Notes under the pieces: generated by a model
Seen by the model: the letters and a program-made list of their open reading frames with translations, nothing else
Database searches by the model: none
What the model was told of the DNA's origin: nothing
Assembly (NCBI GenBank): GCA_028564925.1
Contig: CM053031.1
Span: forward strand, 100,552,888 to 100,616,887
Length of the DNA stretch: 64,000 nucleotides
Source of the DNA: Lithobates sylvaticus
Taxonomy: Eukaryota > Chordata > Amphibia > Anura > Ranidae
Direction: 5' to 3'
In this document: positions 1 to 12,057 of the stretch, piece by piece
Layout: each line of letters opens with the position of its first letter
Numbering within the stretch: position 1 is the stretch's first letter
Made by a program: the position numbers and the translations under genes

Positions 1-583
1 AAATACATAGCCTCCTAGACAGAGGCAAACCACAGAAAAATTGGAATATACAAGGCTTCCCTGTTCTTGTATTAGTAGGATAAAGCAGTACAAGTCACTC
101 ATGACTCATCTGCTGCTAAATGTGACCTAAGGGACTTGTGTGACCCTCTTCTTAAAAGACAGTTTTGGCATCCAAGGCACCTGTTACCCTCATGTATCAA
201 CATCTCCTTAATACAAACAGTACTTTTCTTCCATTTGTAAACAAGAACGATTTAAGCTGCTGAATCAGCTTAGAGAAGAACCATGAAATAGCAGGTATCA
301 AGCTCCGAGTTTGCAGTACAAAATTAGATGCATGCCTCACTGTGTGTATTGGCCTCCTCAGCTCACAGCATGCTAATTTAGGCAGCAATCAAAACAGTTT
401 GTGCAGAAGGTATAATATATGTCATCCTCCTGTTGCAGGACACACACTTCATAAATTTCTGTAATAGAAATACAAAGTACCTTTAACTCCTGCAGAGCTT
501 GTCCTAATACCTGTTCCAACATCTATACAGACATTTTTCAAAAAATACTTTGCCAGTCTGAATAAAAAATAGTGTATACACGT
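1..583. other. no recognisable gene
   Basis: AT-rich non-coding sequence. The only open frame is a short 63-codon one with no recognisable protein character. No repeat family was identified by eye. Confidence 0.5.
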
Positions 584-587
584 TAAC

Positions 588-1526
588 CACTTAAGCTCCA
601 TAAGGTTTTACCCCCCTCTTCGTGACCACAGCATTTTTTGCTATTTGTGCTACTTTAACTGGCAATTGCATGGTCATGCAACACTGTATGTAAATCAAAT
701 TCATATATTTTTTTTCACACAAATAGAGCTTTCTTTTGGTGGTATTTGATCACCACTGGGTTGTTGTTTTTTTTGCTTTGTTTTATCATATAAATGACCG
801 AAAATTTGGAGAAAAAAAAATATATATGTTATACTTTCTATTATAAAACATATCCATTTAAAAAAAAATAATCAAATTTTATCATAGATTAGGGCCAAAA
901 TGGCTACATGCTTTTGGTAAAAAGAAATCCCAATAAGTGTATATTAATTTGTTTGTGCAAAAGTTATAGCGTCTACAAACTATGGTAAATATACTGGAAT
1001 TTACTCAGCTATGACACTATACCGCTAATGGCAGTGATCAGCGACTTATAGTGGGACTGAGATAGTGTGGCAGGCGATCTAGCACTAGCCTACACTGACA
1101 TCAATAGTGATACTAATACAGTGATAAGTTATAATGCTGCACACTGTCACTAATGACACTGGCTGGGAAGGACTTAACATCTAAGGGCAAACAACGAGTT
1201 ATCTGTGTGCCTAACAATGTGTAATGTGTGTAATATTTACTGCTTTTACTTTACTATCTGTTTGCTTTTTCCACAGTACACAGAGTTCAGTGTTTTTGTA
1301 AATACAGACCTCCGTGTGTGATTGGCCACAGCCGATCAGCTGACTTCAGCCAAAATTACTGGCTGAAATCAGCTGTCAAATTTGTGCTGTGTCCAATCAC
1401 AGCACTGGTCAGCAGGGGGCATGCGCACCCCAAATCTGGAAGAGAAGCTGTGACCTACAAGCACGTCGCCCGACCTGGACCTGGCGTTCACTCACAGTAC
1501 AACTACTGTGGGCAGGCGGCAAACGG
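588..1526. repeat. old TTAA-flanked element (degenerate copy)
   Basis: The segment is bounded by TTAA on both sides (584-587 and 1527-1530), begins CCACTT and ends AACGG. Its internal order matches the better-preserved copy at 26940-27732: an AT-rich left half with a 'TTTTTGGTAAAAA'-like stretch, 'GCAAAAGTTATAGCG', an 'ATGGCAGTGATCAGCG' segment, then a more GC-rich right half. TTAA duplication is the hallmark of piggyBac-type transposons, so a non-autonomous piggyBac-like element is the likely class, but there is no transposase here to prove it. It is much more diverged than the 26940 copy, so it should be older. Confidence 0.6.
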
Positions 1527-1554
1527 TTAACGCGGGTACTAGCATTAAAAAAGT

Positions 1555-1905
1555 CTAAGGCCACGTTAACATTGGTGGCAAATTGATAGTAAAAATAAGC
1601 ACGTTTTACCATCCTCCCAACCGCCTATGCATAAGTGCACATGACAGCTGCTTAGGCAATTGTACCTTGGTATGTCTCATTTGGCAAGCATTCTACTTGC
1701 CAACTACCCTCATTCAAATGGACGCATTTTATTTGAATGTATAATCCCACTTTGGGATCTGAAAAAATACAGGCATTCAGGAGGTGGCACTATTGCTTCC
1801 TAAACACCTGCAAACCACCACTTAGTGACCTTTGAAATGCTTTCCACCTCAGATAATTTTTCAGAGGGGTGGTAAACTTTGCCACCAGTGTGAACTTAGC
1901 TTTAA
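1555..1905. repeat. MITE with ~26-bp imperfect terminal inverted repeats
   Basis: The left end (AAGGCCACGTTAACATTGG, then TGGCAAA) and the right end (TTTGCCACCAG, then TGTGAACTTAGCTTTA) are inverted copies of each other. The interior has no coding potential. The 390 bases that follow, up to 2296, contain nothing I recognise. Confidence 0.55.
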
Positions 1906-2296
1906 GGTGCTTAGGGCACTTCATAGCTTGCTAATTTGCTGACCAGAACTAACTTTCGTGGATCATAGAAAATAGAAAAACCTTGCTGATGGATGTCAAA
2001 AACAGTGCAGAAGTGGTAGGCCCTTATATGGCTGCTTGTTGCAAAATCATGCATAAGTCAATACTTTTACCACTTTTTGTGCAACCTGAAGTACTCTGAT
2101 TTCTGATCTAACATTGTAGGGTCTGGTACTGTCATTCATAATCAGGCTTATTTGATAAAGTACTGCAAAGAGCAAAAATAAACCGCAAAGTTCAGTAACC
2201 AAGAGCAACCAAGAAAATGTGTTTATACCAGTCATACCAGTGAAAGATAAATTCAGATTGGCTGCTTGAGTGGCAAGACCCCAGAAGGCCACCTGC

Positions 2297-2952
2297 TTAA
2301 AGTGGAAGTTCAGTTAAAATCTAACTGATACCGCGTACACACGATCAGAAATTCCGCCAGCAAAAGTCTGATGAGAGCTTTTGGTCGGAAAATGCGACCA
2401 TGTGTATGCGCCATCAGACTTTTGCTGGCGGAATTCCAGCCAGCAAAAGATTGAGAGCAGGTTCTCAATTTTTCGGTCAGAAAAAGTTTTGATCAGAAAT
2501 TCCGATCGTCTGTACCGATTCCGACGTGCAAAATTCCCACGCATGCTCGGAAACAATTCGACTCATACTCGGAAGCATCGAGAAATGTCCACGAGAGCCT
2601 CAGCTGTCCGAGACTCTCCCTCTTGATTGGCTGAGACACAGTAGCAGGCGCCATTGGCTCCCACTGCTGTCAAAGTCAGTAAGCCAATGAGGAGAGAGAG
2701 GAGGCAGGACCTAGCCATGGCTCCGTGTCTGAATGGACATGTAGAGGGGTCGGTCGGCTCGGGTGCTCCCATAGCAAGTTGCTTGCTGTGGGGGCACTCG
2801 GCAGGAGGGAGGGGTCAGTAGTGCTAGCGAAGGAGCCGGGAAGAGGAGGATCTGGGCTGCTCTGTGCAAAACCACTGCACAAAGCAGGTAAGAATAACAT
2901 GTTTGTTATTTTAAGATAAATAAAAAAAAACAAGACTTTAATATCACTTTAA
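2297..2952. repeat. TTAA-terminal MITE, interrupted
   Basis: It starts TTAAAGTGGAAGTTCAG and ends AATATCACTTTAA, so both ends carry TTAA plus a short inverted repeat. Its right half (a 'CTCTGTGCAAAACCACTGCAC' type block, a 'TTTGTTATT' block, then an A-rich run) is shared with the element at 31235-31582, which establishes a family within the window. A second MITE (2329-2590) sits inside it. Confidence 0.6.
2329..2590. repeat. MITE of the GTACACACGATC family, truncated, nested
   Basis: It opens with CCGCGTACACACGATCAGAA and contains an internal inverted pair (GGAATTCCAGCCAGCAAAAG against earlier CCGCCAGCAAAAGTCTGA). The same family is seen at 11652-12057 and forms the outer part of 21971-23568. 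The right terminus cannot be found, so this copy is truncated. It lies within the TTAA MITE 2297-2952. Confidence 0.5.
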
Positions 2953-3169
2953 TCTCAGCGTTCAAAGGCAGGAAAAAAAACCTTCTGGTTTGCATTTTTG
3001 ATTGGAGCTATCAGGCAGAAAAAACGCAGACTAAACTCACCTAAACTGTACAAAATGCTCTATATGGGTGTTTTTTTTTTGCCGGGGGAACTGTTGTTTT
3101 TTTAAGCCCAGTGTGCATGAAGCCTTAAAGTGTATCTATGGTTTCAAACAAAAATCGAATATATAATTA

Positions 3170-3665
3170 TTATTAGTTTATTAAGGATTTTACATAAGTA
3201 ACAGGTTACAAAGCAAACAGTGAATAACGTACAGTTATACAGGTGGTGGTCAGGTTATTACATCAATGGAGGGTCTAACTAGTGTTGGAAGTTAGCTAAG
3301 TGGAAGTTCATTCATGGGGTGTATGCATTTAGGGTGTTTGAGCCAAAGGCCCCAGTTCTTTTGGAATCTAGAAAGTTGTAAGTAGGCTCTGGCGTGCATA
3401 AATTCCATTAGACAGTGGTTGTTCAAGAGGGCAGTTATTTCCGTGTTAGAGGGGGAGTTGGGAGATTTCCAACTTTTGGCAATAGCCAAACGTCTTGCAA
3501 TAAATACATGGGAGATGATCATGCGTGAAGAGCAAGGGCATAATTCCATGTCTAGGCCTAATAGTACCATTTGCGGTGCTAGGGGTACAGGATTCGGTAG
3601 AATGGAAAGAAGGAGTTTGGAGAGCATAGTCCACAATGTGGTGAGGATTGGGCAGTCATATAATT
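3170..3665 (-). mobile_element. L1 (Tx1-like) LINE fragment, ORF2 C-terminus
   Basis: Read on the minus strand, the longest open stretch (3636 to 3292) ends with a typical L1 ORF2 C-terminal pattern: residues resembling FIARRLAIAKSWKSPNSPS, then a run with FMHARAYLQLSRFQKNWGLW. The motif 'A.K.IA..WKSP..PS' followed by 'FQ..W..W' is characteristic of the extreme C-terminal region of frog L1/Tx1 ORF2. No reverse transcriptase catalytic region is present, so this is a 5'-truncated dead copy, the usual outcome of target-primed reverse transcription. 3182-3290 would be its 3' UTR. A separate fragment of the same clade lies at 29990-31234. Confidence 0.65.
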
Positions 3666-3763
3666 ATTAATTTTATTTCCATATGTACTGCCTAGATTTC
3701 TTTAAATATGATGATCGGCAAGTTGCAAAACGAACCTGTAGAAAAATTCACGCTGGACTCATT

Positions 3764-3854
3764 TCCTATATTGCGGTGCAGATCCCTAAGTGGGATCTAA
3801 AGTTTTTGCGGTCCTATATTGCGGTGCAGATCCCTAAGTGGGATCTAAAGTTTT
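3764..3854. repeat. 48-bp unit, tandem duplicated (1.9 copies)
   Basis: The unit starting TCCTATATTGCGGTGCAGAT is repeated at 3764 and 3812 without a visible mismatch. It contains an internal palindrome (AGATCCC..GGGATCT). The perfect identity suggests a recent duplication. Confidence 0.85.
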
Positions 3855-4729
3855 CATATGTCACACGTGCATTATATGAGCCACAACAAACGATATAGGA
3901 AGCAGGAAAAATAGACAAGAATTAGACCACAAACCTATCATGAAGAGGTATTTTTGGAACAAAGGAAGTATTTTATGTAACACATAAAACGCATTTCAAT
4001 TGCTGTTATAGTCCTGATAATATAACCGCAAAGTTGATGATTTTACTTTAGATCTCCTGGTTCTCATTACGCTGAGATATCATTAGTTCATCACTTGTTG
4101 TTGTACCTTTTGGTGACTGTTGTTCTAATTCGTTGTTCTCCTCTGTATAGTTTCTGCAAGATAATCTGCTGGATAAAGGATGTCTCCTTACACATATTGG
4201 CTCATTATGATACATTGGGAAATAAGATTTTTGTGATCACAGCAGCTAAACTTGTTGTTATTGTAACATTTCCTTATTAAAAAAAAGTGAAAAATACATT
4301 CTTATTATCCTCATTGACCTGTATCGTCTACGAATAAATACACTAGGAAACAAATAGCAACAACACAGATCATATTGACAGTATGAATAGTAAACTGTTA
4401 CCGGTGACTACAGCAAGCTAAAATAGACATGTAATGGAGTTGAGCCTGGAATTGGATTTGGTGTTCTCAGAGGGAATGTTAAGAGGATTGAAGTGTGCAG
4501 GTGGAGAAAGAGTACCAATAACTTTCTTGAAGAGGGTAGCGCTACGACCATATCAGGATAAATAGGAGCCAAAAAGACATGACAGAATGCAAAAATAGCA
4601 AAGCCTTTCAAATAATATTCAGACAAAAGAGAAAAAAAAATATATATACTGGATTTATAAGTAACTTGACAGATCTTGACAGCAGTGGTGTATAAAGAGA
4701 GGTCACACAAGGCTGTTGTAACAAGGCTA
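3855..4729. other. no recognisable gene
   Basis: AT-rich sequence with scattered short open frames that do not resemble proteins I know. Confidence 0.45.
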
Positions 4730-5001
4730 AGGGCTCGTTTACACAAGTTGCAGTAGAGTGCATTTTCTTAATTTCTTTTCTAAATGCATGCACAGTAAAA
4801 TCACTCTACTAAAACACCTTAGTTCAGTTCCAGTGCTTAAAAAAAATAAAAATACAGAAGCATGCATTTCTTCACAAAGGATAAATGATATGAAAAAAAT
4901 TTGTAGTAAAGCTAAATAAATTCCAAAAATGCACTGCAAATATGCTACAAATGCATGTAAACATGAATACTGAACACAGGGTTTGCAGTGTAAATGAGCC
5001 T
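4730..5001. repeat. MITE with GGGCTCGTTTACAC termini
   Basis: The left end AGGGCTCGTTTACAC is the inverse of the right end GTGTAAATGAGCCT. The interior is non-coding. The ORFs that cross it on the minus strand are chance openings. 5004-5581 to its right holds nothing I recognise. Confidence 0.55.
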
Positions 5002-5581
5002 CAAAGAAAGGGGCTTCATGCTGTAACCCTCTACCTTCTAATATAACTCCAAACGTCCTCATCTGACCCTTTCATGCAATAAAGAATGCACTAACAGGTT
5101 ATTTTTTTATCCTTCCCCACAATGCACAAAGCAGAAAAAAGGCTTTAACTGGAGTTTACTTTTATTTTTACAAGGGGAAGGGATGTGTGTGCTTAGTCTC
5201 CTCTTTTAGAGGAAATGTTCAAACTGTGACCTGAAGAGGTGGCATTGCTTCCTGATAATGAAGAATAGATGTAGCTTAGATGGTTTGTCAATCCTAGATA
5301 TTTGCATAGATCATGGTTTACACAGTTCAAATGAGGAGTTTAAAGATGTTCTATAAGTAGAGTTTAAAATTTTGAAGAAAATGCATAGGGGCCATATAGT
5401 TTATTAAATCTGAAATCCAGGCAAACAGCTAAATATCCCCTTCCAAACAGCAGAGAGAGGCATTCGACCTCCAGCAAAGTTTTGTCTAGAACACACTTCA
5501 AATCTCTTGATTGGTCAGCAGCATATTGACGAGTCATCAGTACTTATTCCTCCTGTTAGTATGTACTCAGGCCACACACAC

Positions 5582-6363
5582 TTAAAGTGGTAGTAAAGTC
5601 CCACTGGACTCTTCTACCTAGAGGTACGCTTATAATAAACCCTATATGTAGGTATAAGGAATAGTTGATAAACATGCGCCATTTAGAAGATAGTCACTGG
5701 CACATGCACTCTGAAGGAACAGCATTCCCGTGCCATTCCTTCAGAGCCCTGTGACGTATGCCTTTGAATGGCTAAGCCCTGATGAGATCACTCCCACGCA
5801 TGCACACAGGAGTGACGTCATCGTGGCCTGCTGTAAGAAAACATGACATCAGATTGAGACAGAAGTACAGTTAAATAACACTTGTTTAATAATAAAAGTA
5901 AAAAGAACAAACTTAGTCAAAACATAGCCAAAGTTCAGTAACTGGAATGGATAGTCAGCCAAGCCAGAAGTCAGGGATCAAAGTAGTGGAACAGCAAGCA
6001 GGATCTGGAGCCAGAAGGGATGTCAGCAAAGCCAGTCTTTATACAGGAACGCAGGCGATAGTTTCTTGTGATGTGACCAAGGCTAAGGCAGAGCTCCTCT
6101 GGACTGGAAAGCTTAAGTAGGCAGGACTGACGAGCAGGAACATCAACAGCTGAGTAACTGTGGAGAGAGATGGGAGCTGGCAACTAGCCGATAGCTGAGC
6201 GGCCAGCTCAGAGAAGGAAGGGCTGACACCTGCCCATCCAAGTGAAGATGAAAACCCTGTCAGCGGTGCAGAGAGCGCGCTGCTGGAGGGCTTTGCTTTA
6301 ACGTAAGTCTTTCATAATGTGTCGGGAGAGGATTTTTTATTTATTTTTTTAATTTCGCTTTAA
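5582..6363. repeat. TTAA-terminal MITE, interrupted by another repeat
   Basis: It starts TTAAAGTGGTAGTAAAGTC and ends TTTCGCTTTAA, matching the ends of the intact copy at 11112-11582. The block 'AAGTCTTTCATAATG' near its right end also matches that copy ('AAGTATTTCATAATG'). The middle (about 5840-6240) is foreign: purine-rich sequence with 'GTCAGCCAAGCCAGAAGTCAG'-like text that resembles sequence at 45590-46120 and may be an LTR-like fragment. Both are called by eye. Confidence 0.5.
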
Positions 6364-7130
6364 GTAGAGCCTGATAGGCTCATTGTACTGCCCCTCCTGG
6401 GAATCTGCTGCATCAAAAAATGTGTAAATATAAAAAAAAAAAAAAATACACAATGGGATTACGGACCATAGAAAAAAAGCCCAATGGAAATGGCAATATT
6501 ATAGTTATGACCCTACATGGGCCCTACCTTGCAGAGTTCTGCTAGAACTGAAAACCCATTATATTTTCTGCTCATGTCATTGGAAGTGTTCCCAACTGCT
6601 GAACCTTTTTTTGTTTCTATATTTTTCTGTTGCTGGTCACTAAAATTGTTAAATATGTGGTATTAAAAACTGCATTAACGATTCACCAGTCTGCTGCATT
6701 TATAAACAATACAAACATGAGTTAAAGATATTACAGAGACGTCATTTCAAAAACAAGGGAAATAAAGTAGGACACCTCTAGTACCTTGATTAATCAAACA
6801 AAATTAAATTCTCTGCCTGCAATTGTCTAAATCTGTTCCTATGCAAATACGTGCAGGTCAGGCGAGCAGCATGCTTTGCATAATGACAATCAACTCTTTC
6901 TGTGTAGAAGCAGCTCTGTAAATATCAACTAAGCAGCATGTTTAAAGAAATGATATGTATGGGGTTTGGGAAAATAGCAACTCTGCAGTAGAAAACTACA
7001 AATTGCAGCATACCCATCAATGCACACGTTTTCCCTTGTATGATACATATCCCGAGCTGTCAGTGAGATTAATTTTTAATCAGGTAATAATAATAATTTA
7101 GCACAATTTAATGTGAACTTGTGGCTTGCC
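6364..7130. other. no recognisable gene
   Basis: Non-coding sequence. There is an A run at 6430-6447, and no repeat termini or coding pattern were found. Confidence 0.45.
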
Positions 7131-7559
7131 TTAAATTGTTACTAAACCCAGGACCCTGCATTCACTATATCTGGTCTCCCATAGTACAGAGAAACACAGA
7201 CATGGAAATGCAATTTTTTTTTCTTTTATAAATAAACTGCTAAATACCTTTTCTCATCAGCAGTATATAGCAGTCTTGTGACTGCTATCAGTGTCTTGTA
7301 GGAGGCGTTTTCATTCTACTCTGACTGTCCTAAGAGGCTGCAGGAGTCCTATGCTGATCACATGCAAACTGAGCATGTACAGATTCCCCAGAAGGCTCTG
7401 TTCTATCAGGAGATGGATTGGGGACAGTAAAATAAGGGAGAATCAGCCTTTTTACACAATGCCCAAGATTAACCCCTTAGGTTCCACAGTGAGTATAACA
7501 AGCATGATTTACTGAATATACAGACTGATTTTACTGCTGTGTGTTTAGAAACACTTTAA
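7131..7559. repeat. TTAA-terminal MITE
   Basis: Begins TTAAATTGTTACTAAACCC and ends GTTTAGAAACACTTTAA. The two ends are inverted relatives and each includes TTAA. The interior is non-coding. Confidence 0.55.
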
Positions 7560-7644
7560 CATCTAAGGTGACCCTAGGTCTAGAGAGCAGGCAACTGCTT
7601 GCATTCTTTGATTATCTTCAGAATGCCCAGGTATCCCCATTTTA

Positions 7645-7826
7645 TTGTGTAAAAAGGGGATCAACTCCAGAGATAAAATGATAATTCTTCCGCTCTACAA
7701 GACTCTGGTCCGGCCGCACCTGGAGTATGCTGTCCAGTTCTGGGCACCGGTCCTCAGGAAGGATGTACTGGAAATGGAGCGAGTACAAAGAAGGGTAACA
7801 AAGCTAATAAAGGGTCTGGACAATGC
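7645..7826 (+). mobile_element. LINE fragment (CR1/L2-like), reverse transcriptase C-terminal part
   Basis: The plus-strand frame reads KKGINSRDKMIILPLYKTLV, then RPHLEYAVQFW, then a block ending ERVQRRVTKLIKGLD. This is the conserved region just after the reverse transcriptase palm in CR1/L2/Rex1-type non-LTR retrotransposons. The same block in the opposite orientation occurs in the larger fragment at 23590-25150, supporting a shared family. The fragment has neither end of the element and runs directly into the 32-bp minisatellite at 7828. Confidence 0.75.
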
Positions 7827-7827
7827 T

Positions 7828-8085
7828 CCATTGTTGGTGTCAGCTGGAGAAATAGTGCCCCATCATTGGTGTCAGTGGGAGGGATAGTACCCCATCGTTG
7901 GTGTCAGTGGGAGGGATAGTACCCCATCGTTGGTGTCCGTGGGAGGGATAGTATCCCATAGTTGGTGTCAGTGAGAGTGAGAAGAATAGTACCTCATTGT
8001 TGGTGTCAGTGGGAGGAATAGTGCCCCCATGTCAGTGTCAGCGACAGGAATTATGCCCCATTGTTGGTGTCAGTAAATTAAATAG
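7828..8085. repeat. 32-bp minisatellite, about 8 copies
   Basis: The repeating unit is close to CCCCATCGTTGGTGTCAGTG plus GGAGGGATAGTA. The first three full copies are nearly identical and the later ones drift and lose bases. It begins exactly where homology to the LINE fragment stops. Confidence 0.8.
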
Positions 8086-8553
8086 TCACTCAAGAGCTGG
8101 ATAAAGGCATGCTAAGGGCCACATCTGGCCCCTGGGACGCAGTTTGGAGACAACTTGCCTATAGGAAGGAACAGGAGAAGGTGACCACACCAACATATCA
8201 ACTTGCAATACTGGGAAGTGGGAACACATCTGTGTTGAGTGATCTGATGGTTAGCATCTGCACCACCTCAATCGTATTGATAATGGAAACAGTTAGTAAT
8301 CTTATCTAACAGCTGTTTTTTCTTTGGTTCTCATACCTTCAAGGCATATAGATAACCCTGGTTAGGAATCATTGCTAACTAAATATCCAGGGAATATGCA
8401 CAGCCCTGAAATGGTTCTGGTCACCTACCTGATGCTCTTGGGACATTTAAAAAAAAAAAACATGCTACACAGGTACTTGCAAAAGTAGATGTCCTTTTAG
8501 CGTGGTGCAATTCCTTAGGACCATACATACAATAATAATGCATCCATCTAGAC

Positions 8554-9387
8554 CAGGGGTGCCCAACCTTTTGACAAGCGAGGGCCACTTAAGCGACTTA
8601 GTAACCAGTCGCAGGCCGCAATGAGCGGAGTGGGCGGATGACAGGCCCGTGTCCACTCTGCATATGCCGAGTGGACACAGACACAGCCCACTCTACTCTA
8701 TGGGCCCTCTGATCCGATCAGATGGAAGGGGACAGATCCACAAGTCTGTTTTCATCTGCCGCTCCATAGAGGTGAATAGAGGGTCCGATTGGGTTGGACC
8801 GATCGTGTAAAAGGGGCCTAAGGCAGCTTTTACACTGATGGTTTGTGGTTTACCCACGACGCAGGTGCAGCACAGTTCACCTGTGGTTTTCCTGTGGGTT
8901 AGCTGCAGTTTGCCATACAATGCTATTATATCCTGCAGGTTTGGTGCACTTTCTGAAAGCGCCCCAACCCGCAGGTAAAACCAGAAGTCTATGGCTCAGT
9001 GCAGGTAACCCGCAGGTGCACCTGTGGATCATTTTGAAAGCAGCCCTGTAACCACTGCAGAACAGATATGCCCTTACATTCACTGTGATTTTAGTGAGTT
9101 CAATTCAGTTATCGCCAGCTGCTGCTGTCCCAGGCAGAGCGCATTTGGTATCACTACGCCTATGACAGGAACCGGCGCTATACAGGAAGCGTTGGCTTAT
9201 GCGGCTCTGCAGGTGCTTGCTTCCTCTACCGTCGGCTTCAATCCCAACACTGATGCTCTGGGATGGCAGGTCAGCAACCTGCAATCTGGGCTTGCCAACC
9301 TGCCATTCCAGGGAAAGAGGTCGCGGGCCACATTAGAGGGCTCCGCGGGCCACATGTGGCCCCCGGGCCACTGGTTGGGCACCCCTG
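8554..9387. mobile_element. hAT-type MITE with perfect 8-bp TSD
   Basis: The ends are CAGGGGTGCCCAACC and GGTTGGGCACCCCTG, perfect 15-bp inverted repeats. The flanks are ATCTAGAC at 8546-8553 and ATCTAGAC at 9388-9395, a perfect 8-bp target duplication, diagnostic of the hAT superfamily. It is 834 bp long with no transposase, so non-autonomous. The GGGCCACATGTGGCCC-like subterminal text near 9340 is echoed by a fragment at 8123-8150. Open frames inside are chance. Confidence 0.88.
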
Positions 9388-9395
9388 ATCTAGAC

Positions 9396-10432
9396 AGATG
9401 AATTGTAATTGCATACATTGGATACATTAATTGCATACATTAGTTATTGGTGAAAAAATGAACATGCAACATATATTGGTAGAAGAACCTACAAAAGGAG
9501 TCTATGTACAGCAAACACACCTGCATAACCACCCTATATTGCTACAATTTGTAGCTATATAAAAATCCCCTGACAATTGCAAACCAATCGTTTTGCCTAA
9601 TTCAGCACCTCCTGCCAGAAATATATAAAAATGTCATCCCTTTAATCACTGAGGGGTATAAGAAAAAAGCCTAAAGGTATTACAGATTCTGCTGAGGGGA
9701 GATTTGGCCTTGGGAGACAGAGAAGACGGATCTTCTACTTCTCAGATCAATGCACTGAATTCTCAGTCTGAAATACATGTAAAGGGTGAGGATTTGCTTG
9801 CACAGGCAACCACACAGGAAAAAAAAAAGGAGAGAAGGTGGCTATCCTGAATTGGTAACTAAGTGTGATAACTGAAGTTTCTGAAGAAGCAGGTAGCATG
9901 TTGGGAGGTCTTGGTAATTAGCTGATTAAACTGCTAGATTTAACATTTGTGCAGAAAATGTAATGCACCAGGCATAAGGCTTTCTCTGTGTGTGTTTTGA
10001 ATTAAGGAATCATCCATTAGTCATACCTAAGTACCAAGACATTTGAATGCTTAAATCACTTCAAATTTATCTGAACATCTTATAATAAAAAAAGCTACTT
10101 AATGCATACACATAAGTAACAAGTTGAAATCAAAATAAAATAAAAAGTCCATCTTGAAATCACAGACATGGATGTCTAGCCACTCTCCTGCAGCTGGAAT
10201 TAATTGAAAAAAATCCTTTGGCGGGCACCTTCAACAACCATTTAATGTCTATGGAAACTTAAAGAAGAATTCTGATCTAAGCAAAACTTTTACATTTTAA
10301 GTTGAGATCTTAAAAAAAAAAAAAATAACATTTTATGAAACTGTAAGTTCACTGGTGTAAGTGGTCAGCCCTTGGGTTTAAAGGTTATCAATCCCCAGTG
10401 GTCACTACTTGGGTTCAGTGGAAGTTTGTTCA

Positions 10433-10435
<3 letters not shown>
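9396..10435. other. no recognisable gene
   Basis: Non-coding, AT-rich, without repeat ends or coding patterns that I can identify. Confidence 0.45.

Positions 10436-10487
<52 letters not shown>
10436..10487. repeat. (TA)n microsatellite
   Basis: About 26 uninterrupted TA dinucleotides. The open frame through it is an artefact of the dinucleotide. 10488-11111 holds nothing further that I recognise. Confidence 0.97.
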
Positions 10488-10492
<5 letters not shown>

Positions 10493-11111
10493 GGCTGTCC
10501 TTTGTGTTGAGTACTGTTCGGCATTTATTCATATGTCTAAATGTGGTCCCTATGTCATATAACTGTTGCTGTTTCAAGTAGTGGTCCCTGTATGTAGGGT
10601 TTATGTCTACTGATCACACGTCGTATCTACTGGCTACATACCTAGCCATTTGCACCAGGGAAGCATCACTTTCCCCTCACTGTTCTTTTCCTTATACCTC
10701 TTTTAACCTGCTCTCTGATTGACAAAAGACACATTATTTCCCACCCAAAGGCCTGTGTTTTGGACTTATGAAAAAAGAAGAGAGCGGATGGCTTAGTGCT
10801 GGAGTGACAGGCCAGATATGGGACCACTAAAAACAAGAAATGGGCACATATTCCATTCACAAAAGCTAGTTGCTCTCCAGTTTTGAGGGTCACAGAATAA
10901 ATTATAACCAATAGAAAAGTTAATAATTCCTTGAGTCTACTTTTGATTGGTTGGGTGCTCAAAAGTGATAATGATTATAATAATAATGAGCAAATTTCAC
11001 CTGGTTGTGATCATCTTTAGTAATCAGCCAGAATAAAGACTATCACAATAAACAGGTCAACATTTGAAGAAAGATTTTTTATTTAGTTCACAAAAACTAT
11101 TCAATATAGCC

Positions 11112-11582
11112 TTAAAGTGGAAGTAAAGTCAAAAATATAACTTTTACCTACAGGTAAGCCTATAATAAGGCTTACCTGTAGGTAAAAAAAATATCTCCTA
11201 AACCTGTACCGTTTAGGAGATATTCCCCGTGCAATGCGCTGCTGACTGCAGCGGCGCATGCGCACGGGGGATTCTCGGCTGAAGGGCCAGCAGAATCCGA
11301 ACCCTGCCGGGAAGAAGTCTCCCGTGCGCATGCGCGGGAGTGACGACATTGCGGCTCCAGCCACTCACAGCGCTGGAGTCGCGATACCCGGAAGACACGC
11401 CGAGGCAACATGTCAGCGACCTCGGCGTGGACCAGGTGAGTTGCCGACGCTTCGTTCTAAGGTAAGTATTTCATAATGAGCTAGTATGCGGTGCATACTA
11501 GCTCATTATGCCTTTTCCTTTACAGGTGTTAAAAAAAAAAAAAAAAAAAAAAAAAAGTTCAGCAGCTTTACTACCGCTTTAA
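11112..11582. repeat. TTAA-terminal MITE with two internal hairpins
   Basis: Ends are TTAAAGTGGAAGTAAAGTC and GCTTTACTACCGCTTTAA. Two internal inverted repeats are visible: CCTACAGGTAAGCC against GGCTTACCTGTAGG (11150-11184), and CATAATGAGCTAGTATGC against GCATACTAGCTCATTATG (11472-11511). The middle is GC-rich with several CpGs, and a pure A run lies at 11530-11556. This is the best-preserved copy of the family also seen at 5582-6363. Confidence 0.7.
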
Positions 11583-11651
11583 TGGATTGAGTGATCAAGC
11601 AGCATCTTCACAGCTCAGACAGGACAACAATAGAAATAATAAAAAAGTAGT

Positions 11652-12057
11652 CTAATGCCCCGTACGCGCGGTCAGATATTCCGATGGAAAAAGTCTGATC
11701 GGATTATGTTGTTGGAAAATCCGATCATGTGTGGGCTTTTTCCGTCGGAATGTGAGAGTAGGATCTAAAATTTTCCAACAACAAAATCCGATTAGACTTT
11801 TTCCGATCGTGTGTAGGGAATTCCGACGCACAAAGTGCCACGCATGCTCAGAAGAGATTTAGAGACGAAAGCTATTGGCTACTGCCCTGTACATAGTCCC
11901 GTCGTACGTTTTGTACGTCATCTCGTTCAGAATGATCGGATTTTTTAACAACTTTGTCCGACCGTGTGTGTGCAGCACAAGTTTCAGACAAAATCTGTCG
12001 GAAAAAATCTGATGGATTTGGTGATCGGAATGTCCGACCGTGTGTACGGGGGCTTAG
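11652..12057. repeat. MITE with long TIRs (GTACACACGGTC family), complete
   Basis: The left end CTAATGCCCCGTACGCGCGG and the right end (reverse complement CTAAGCCCCCGTACACACGG) are inverted repeats that continue for roughly 30 bp. The interior contains further inverted GATCGGAA / TTCCGATC blocks. It is a complete copy of the family represented by truncated or nested copies at 2329-2590 and 21971-23568. Confidence 0.7.

Noticed and set aside
5840-6240. Solo LTR inserted in a TTAA MITE
   Set aside because: The text resembles LTR-like sequence at 45590-46290, but no TG...CA ends or target duplication could be fixed, so it is kept only as a remark.
10372-10581. 69-codon frame with a Tyr-Ile run
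   Set aside because: Translation artefact of the (TA)n microsatellite.
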